A DNA stretch of 64,000 bases, from positions 106,874,294-106,938,293 of the forward strand of contig NC_071390.1 in NCBI RefSeq assembly GCF_022682495.2, written 5' to 3'. Below the pieces are notes generated by a model. The model was not told where the DNA came from, did no database searches, and saw only the letters and a program-made list of their open reading frames with translations. Position 1 is the first letter of the stretch. Every line of letters starts with the position of its first letter. The position numbers were made by a program, and so were the translations under genes. Below, piece by piece: positions 57,796 through 64,000 of the stretch. Source of the stretch: Desmodus rotundus. Taxonomy: Eukaryota > Chordata > Mammalia > Chiroptera > Phyllostomidae.

Positions 57796-60700
57796 ACTAA
57801 CTGATGCAGACATTGAGTGCCCAGTGTTTATCTTCTAAGACACTTCTAAGTGGTATAATTTTCATTTCCTCATCTACCAACTATAAGTTCTCAAAATGTC
57901 AGTCCTCCAAGTCCACAAAAAATAATTTGTAAGCTTATGATTATTATTAATTTCCTCCTTGCACTAATAAGTTTCCCAGTGGCTCTGGGGCTCCATAGCA
58001 GATGGAGGCTTCCCTGTCCAATGGAGTGGATGCCTGTCAAATGTTACATGTGTGGCTTCTGTCATGTGACTCTGGCATAATGTCACATGAAATAACTGTT
58101 GGTTGATAATATTTTGCGAAACCAAAGATCGTTATTGCTGTTATTTAGATCAATTTTGAAATGTTGTGAAAAACACTGAAAAAATCAAGTCACTGGAAAG
58201 GGAGAAATAAAAAACTTCTTTTAATTTTCAAAGGATTATTTAATAATTTATTTCCCAGCTGGTCAACTCAACCAGGACCATTAGGACTTCAAACCCATCT
58301 GAGAAGCAATTGGGGTCATAAATTATAAATGGAAACAATAACATAAATGATTTCATTTCCTTTTCCAGACCATTTTTGCTGTAACATAGGGGTATGGCAG
58401 TTCCAAACAAATGCAAAATAAATTAACTTTGAAACACTCAGTGGCTCTTCCAGGGCCATTGGTTTACTCCCCTCTTACCGTGACATTATATTAACTTCAT
58501 CCTTCATTCCTATAGCAAGGTGATTTAAAAAAAGTACTCTAGGAAAATCTCTCTAGTGCAGTGTGACTAATGTGGTAGTGTGAGTGGGTGTGAGCAGTTC
58601 TGGAGCACTTCGATGACTGTGGGGCATCCTATGGTCCTCCCTTCAGACAGGGATCTATTACCTCACATCCGGTTTTCCCATCGTTAACAAGTAATGCCCT
58701 ATTATTTTTGACTTCTGGAATCTTTTAAATCCAAATGCAATTACACACTTAAAACCTGTTTTTCTTTGGTTTCTTCACTTGACAATTTTGCCTCCCAGAA
58801 TTTTTCTGTTGGTCTTTTCTTTTTCCTTAAGTGTGCTGGTTTTTTGGCACATGCAAGTGCATTGTCAAAACAGGCCAGCAAAATGTGTCTTTTCCTTAAT
58901 TTGTATTTTTGTTGTACTCTTTGCATGCAATATTTCATTTGTTTTGAGTACAAATCATTTCTTCACATCTTGTGATCTAATCAATATACTGTATTAGGTT
59001 ATTCTATTTATTTTTAGGCAGTGATAGGGAGAGACTCTAATGAAGAGGTGTGGTTGGTAGACTAATGATTTGTCTCCAAAAAAGCCAGAGCCAACAGCAC
59101 ATTTAAGCAGGACCCAGGCCATATATGCAAATAATTGGCATCTACAAATAATTTATGCAATGGTTATAGGAATCAATTAACAGAAATTTTAAATGGTGAC
59201 AATTTCTAAGCAGTGCCTCATAACTAATGGCATATGGCCATCCCATGTACCAGTTTGTCCTGATAAGAAAAACAAACTGGATAAGAACACAGTAACAGAA
59301 ACATCCCCAAATCAATGGGAAGAGTAGAAAGATATTCCTTAGCCAGGTTTCAAGTTCATCGCTTTAGTCACCAATCCTTCCCACATATTTCCTCCTGAAA
59401 TTTTATCATCTCTGAGAGACTTCCTAACTTTTGCTTCTCCCTGTGGATTCCAAGATAACAGTAGGATAAAAATAACCAACTGCTCCAGTTAAGTGATAAA
59501 AAAACATCAGCATCATGAGCTACTCTTCTCAGATCTGTTCCAAGTTTTTAATGAAAGTCAATATGGACCCGTGTTCCCTGGCCATAAGAAGGTCAGGCAG
59601 CATGTTGGAGAGTTTCTGGTGCGCCTAGGTGTTCTGAGGACTTGCTCCTGCTCCTCCTTTCTTTGGATGGCCCAGCCTTCTGATCTTGTACCATAAGTCC
59701 CCATCAATATGAAGGCTTTCCACAGCCTCCCTCTCTGGCTCCCTTCTGCATTCAGTACCCTCTGGCTCAGACACAGAAAACCTCAGCAGGGTCCTAAGAT
59801 AGACCTTCAAATGCTTATAAATACTAAAAGCAAACAACAGGAATCTTTCACTACCTACTTTGTATTTAAATTAGATGTAGCTGCATTCTTGGGATATGTG
59901 ACTGCGGTGTAGAGACGAGTTTTTGTTAGAGATGGTTTCATTTGCTTGGTTATCTTACATTATCTATGGCCAGAGCTCAGTGTTGGAGTTTCTCCCTCAT
60001 GAAAACTGACTGAGCAGACATTCAGAAAAGTCAGTATTCCTCCAAGATGTTGTTGACTTTTAGTTTTAATGATGTTTTAAAAACCTATTGTTTCTAACAA
60101 GACTCTTTTGAAATTAAGAGTATCTGGTTTAGTGTAGAGCAGTAATTTTATCAGGCTGCTCTCAGAACAGAAATCTTACTGACCACATACTCTCTAACCT
60201 CCTGTTTGACTCCAAAGTATCATGTGTCAAGTCCAGTGTCTGAGGCCAGAGGCTGCCATCACACCATGACTTCCATTTACTTGTGCCCTCACAGGAGAGA
60301 ATGTGGTTAAGTCTGAGTCTCATCCCAACAGGCCAAACTGGCACTCCACCACAGATGGTCAGTCAGCAGATTGTGGAGTATGCTGTATGGACGGCAGAGT
60401 CTTGCCTCAGAAAGCAGAAGTGCTAATTATCTATTAATTCCATGATAAACTCTTCCAGGTTTTATAGTTGTAACTCGAGAGATCTACCAATCTTTTAAAA
60501 ATTTTTCTGTAGTTTAGATTAGAACAAAGTCAACTGGATTCACTTAATGTTCAGGTTATGTGACAATAATCAAATTACTTATTTGATTAGACTTTGATGC
60601 AGTTATCACATTTTATGTCATGCAAACACAATTCTTTACTAATCTTGCAAGCAAATCTTGTTTCTTGGGACAGCATCTGAGATGTTACACAAGTTACTCA

Positions 60701-63496
60701 TTTCCAATTTGGAGATAAACAGGAGCGTATCTGCTCCAAAAACATTGGGGTCACTTTGAGGGCTAAAAGGTCTTTCTTCTATGGAGTGATCATCTGCTTT
60801 CAAGTAGTTTCCACCCCTTGCTCTTAGATCTTTCCTTTAGAGACTTAAGGTATCAGTTAGCTTCTTCCTCCACCTAGCATCCCTTAAAATATGTGAAGAG
60901 AGTTACCAGGTTCCACTCTACATTTGTTCATTTTCATGTGTCACATTTTCTGGCCTCAACGCTATGAATTGCACAAAAAGGCTTCTGGACCCTTCACCAT
61001 GAAAGCTGGTTTCTGGATAGATGCTGGTTTGTTGATAGTTGCTATTGGGTACCTAGGATACACAGGATCCAATGGTTCCTGCAAATGAAGACATTTTTCC
61101 ACATAAAATTTTCCATCATTCATTTATAAGAATCCCCAGTGCAAACATAGTGACCCAGAATTGTGAAACAGGCGGAAGACAGTTGCAGCTTGTGGTATCT
61201 TCTGGTGGCCCAGTTACAGTGTTGATGCTTGTTAAAGGCAACTTCACCCTCAAGCTCTTCGGTTTTGTTAAATTCTGTTATTACAGATTTCTCCCATTCC
61301 GTCTTCTGCACTCAGATGAGAGAGCTGGCAGCTATCTTGTCCTGACTGAGTAAGCTGTACCAGCAGTCCCTCTCTCTCTGCTACCCTCAGGGTGGCCACC
61401 CTTGTGCCCTTCTCTTAATTACATCCTTTTAATGAGGGAGGAATCTGCTTTCCAGGGACAGGAATAGCATGTGTACATGTGTGCATCTCGCACACTTTCT
61501 AAAGCTATTCTGCTTTTCATTTGGGCAGCTCTTTTCTCCAGTATCCTCAGGTCCATCATATCTCGGGATTATAAAACCATAAAGTAACAAGTTTTTTCCC
61601 AATGTGTACCAGTTCTGTGTGCATCCATATTTTCTCAGTTTAACTTTGGTTATTTATGCATGCATAACATATACCACTGGGGGGGGAAGCTTTTGTAAAA
61701 GCTTATGGTAGATAAATATTTGATGTACATTGGTAAGCTGCTCTAATCTTTGCCATGACAGTATGAACTGTCAACTCTGAGTACTCACTGCTCTTGGCAC
61801 AATTAATCTGGTGAAAATCTAAGTAAACCTTGGGTTTACTACTGGAATAAATTCATGCATGGCTCCTTAAGGATACTCATAATACTATTAATGTTTCAGT
61901 AATAGTGGCAACTCATTTGCAGTGTCAAAGATGTACAGTTCATTTGCATCCAGATGTTTAAAATTCTGGATGGGAAGTGCTGCTTCTTGTTCATTACTTC
62001 CAGTTGAATTTCAAATGCTGTATAGAAAATTGTTCCCATGATCTAATTCCATACAAAACAGTGATTTGCTTATTTGTGTTATCCGAACATGGAAGGGGAA
62101 TCTTCTTATTGCACAACAGTGAGTCAGTTACCCTGCACTCTGAAAATTATGTTGGCCATTCTTATGAGACTGAAATGAATATGAATGGGGTGGTCTGTAG
62201 CTGTGTCTATATCAGGCAGTTGATGATGTCTCTATCTTCTCTATGTACATACTGTTCTTTTGTCATGTTGGGGTTTAACAGAGGAGTAACCACAGAAGCA
62301 GGCATTCTGGGAACTCCCTGGGTAACTGGTATATGGTGACTAAGTGCTTCTTACCAACTTCCCATCTCCAACCCCATCCAATATGGCAGCCATGGTTCTC
62401 CTCACCAGGATGTTGAAGCTGAGACAGTACCCACTATGTGCAAAGGGGGTTGCTCCTGACTGAGCTTCCTCAAATGATTGATATCATCTCATCATCTACA
62501 TTTTTTGACAATTGACTCATACATTCCTAAAATCTTCTTGCCTGCTCCTTTATTTGCATTCCTTTCTTGTTCAAGCTGGTCTTCTTGGAGACATTTCGGA
62601 GAGCATTTATTTCCTCTGGGCTCTTTGGCTCAACTTGACAGGGCTCTGTTCCATCTCTCTCTTTCCCTGCTCTCTCAGACTTCCCCTCTCATTCCTGAAG
62701 GTGGGCTCAGAGAGGAAAACCTTCTCTACTTATAAACACACCCTATAATGGAAGCAGAGGGGAGAGCATATCCCTAAACAGTGAAAATGAGAGACGTGAA
62801 AAAAGCACTGGGCTTCTCTGGGAAAAGCCCAGCCCAGGTCTGGGGAAGTCCTGGGCAATGGTACTGGCCACCTTCCACTGACACTGTGTCATGCTCCAGA
62901 TGGGATGGTGTAGAAGACTTAAAAAGATGCATGTAAATTGTTGGTCAAAAATGGGGGAGTACCGATGGCCACCCCTAAGGAGCTCTCAAAATATACCCAT
63001 TGGCATGTTTTCTCCAATGAATGTTCTGTTCCCCACATTCAGTTTCTCAAACTAAATGTGGCCCAGTTAGAAGTGGTTCATACTTTTCAGTTTGGTTCCT
63101 TTTCAAAGGCTCAGACAAGTGGAAAAATCCACATAGTAGTTGCTTAGATCCAAGTCGTGTTTATTGTGATGGGATGTTTTGAAACCTTAATCTGCAGCAT
63201 TGTGGGTCTTTTAAAATCACAAAATACATATTTACTCTTTCTAAGTTTGAAGACTCATTCATCACACAATTGAAAGTGATAGCACTACATCCTTTGTTGT
63301 TTCTGGAGATGGTCCATGGTTGTTTGTGCTGCTAGCTTCTTTGTTCACGTGTGTGTGCACATGTGTCTGCACCTGCCACTCTCTCTGCTTCTCTTGATAA
63401 ACTGCCTCCACTTCATCTGTCATGCTGCACTCAGACCTTCACACATTCAGATATTCATAAAATAAAGGGAAGAGCCAAGTCTATACAGTACTAACA
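57796..63496. other. Unique non-coding sequence
   Basis: No gene or confidently named repeat in about 5.7 kb. A short exact inverted repeat AAGCTTTT-GT-AAAAGCTT lies at 61687-61704. Open frames here (up to 120 codons at 61977-62339) match no family I recognise. Confidence 0.45.
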
Positions 63497-64000
63497 ATTT
63501 TGTTTTAAGTATTTTTTATTAATTATGCTATTACAGTTTTCCCAATTTTTTCTCCCTTTATCCCTGCTCTGTCCTGCCTGCCCCCCAAACCTCCAGCATT
63601 CCCCTTACCCCTTAGTTCATGTCCATGGGTTGTACATACAAGTTTTTTGAGTCCTCTATTTTCTATGCCATTTTTATCTCTCCCTGTCTATTTTACGTCT
63701 ACTAATTATGCTTCTTTCCTGTACCTTTCCCCCCTTTTCCTCCCTTCCCACTCCCCACTGAAATCCCTCCATGTGATGTCCATTTCTCTGATTCTGTTCC
63801 TCTTCTAGTTGTTTGCTTAGTTTTTGTTTTCATTGTTTTTCTTTTCTTTTAGGTTCATTTGTTGATAGTTGTGAGTTTGTTGTCATTTTAATGTTCATAT
63901 TTTTGATCTTCTTTTTCTTAGATAAGTCCCTTTAATATTTCAAATGATAATGGCTTGGTGATAATGAACTCCTTTAATTTGACCTTATCTGAGAAGCACT
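63497..64000 (-). mobile_element. L1/HAL1-like retroelement 3' region, reverse orientation, runs off the window
   Basis: On the minus strand the sequence ends in an A-rich tail ('aataaaaaatacttaaaac'). Before it lies a strongly purine-rich 3' UTR (63540-63780 is pyrimidine-rich on the plus strand), a layout typical of mammalian L1 elements. Further upstream, 'tttgaaatattaaagggac' recalls the 5' part of L1/HAL1 elements. Divergence looks low to moderate. Its 5' part lies beyond the right edge. Confidence 0.55.

Overview
This is mammalian nuclear DNA, moderately AT-rich, with no convincing intact protein-coding gene in 64 kb. I see no CpG-island promoter, no non-coding RNA gene and no ORF matching a protein family apart from retrotransposed or transposon-derived debris. 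The best guess at source is a bat. Four dispersed tRNA-derived SINEs at 14421, 20345, 32040 and 57495 have the structure I associate with the Ves family: a tRNA-like head, a CT-rich body and a tail with the polyadenylation-like string caataaacat. A hAT element at 40660 and two mariner-type MITEs at 17446 and 50828 are of kinds I associate with microbat genomes. Species cannot be fixed from the sequence alone.

Layout. Positions 1-1700 hold a Tigger-like DNA transposon that keeps the start of its transposase, followed by a processed RPL23A pseudogene. Positions 1.7-12 kb are mostly unique non-coding DNA, with a hAT element at 6289, a 74-bp L1 stub with perfect 14-bp target-site duplications at 6873, and a possible old LTR at 7010. 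A CA/TG microsatellite field lies at 12.26-12.53 kb. Between 14 and 21.4 kb are two Ves SINEs, a mariner MITE, MIR, MER5A, an MLT1-type LTR and a cleanly bounded solo LTR (20850-21360, TG...CA ends, TAAT duplications). An L1 3' end occupies 25.57-26.44 kb, and MIR plus an MLT1-like LTR occupy 27.9-28.5 kb. At 36.6-38.7 kb an old L1 is split by an MLT1 LTR. A second MLT1 is at 44.6 kb.

A compact repeat island runs from 50.37 to 51.47 kb: an unassigned old repeat, a CT/CA tract, a mariner MITE, a Tigger2-type element and a purine-pyrimidine alternating tract. The distal part holds an L1 3'-UTR fragment (56.4 kb), a Ves SINE with long duplications (57.5 kb) and an L1/HAL1-like element running off the right edge.

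Functional reading. The window looks like intergenic or deep intronic sequence. No genes act together here. The items most worth following are the dated transposon insertions with readable target duplications, the palindromic MITEs that could form hairpin RNAs, a perfect 12-bp stem at 41041, candidate conserved non-coding blocks near 13.7 and 23.4 kb, and a 279-codon open frame near 49.3-50.1 kb containing strong splice-site-like signals. I found no previously undescribed biological system that I could defend.
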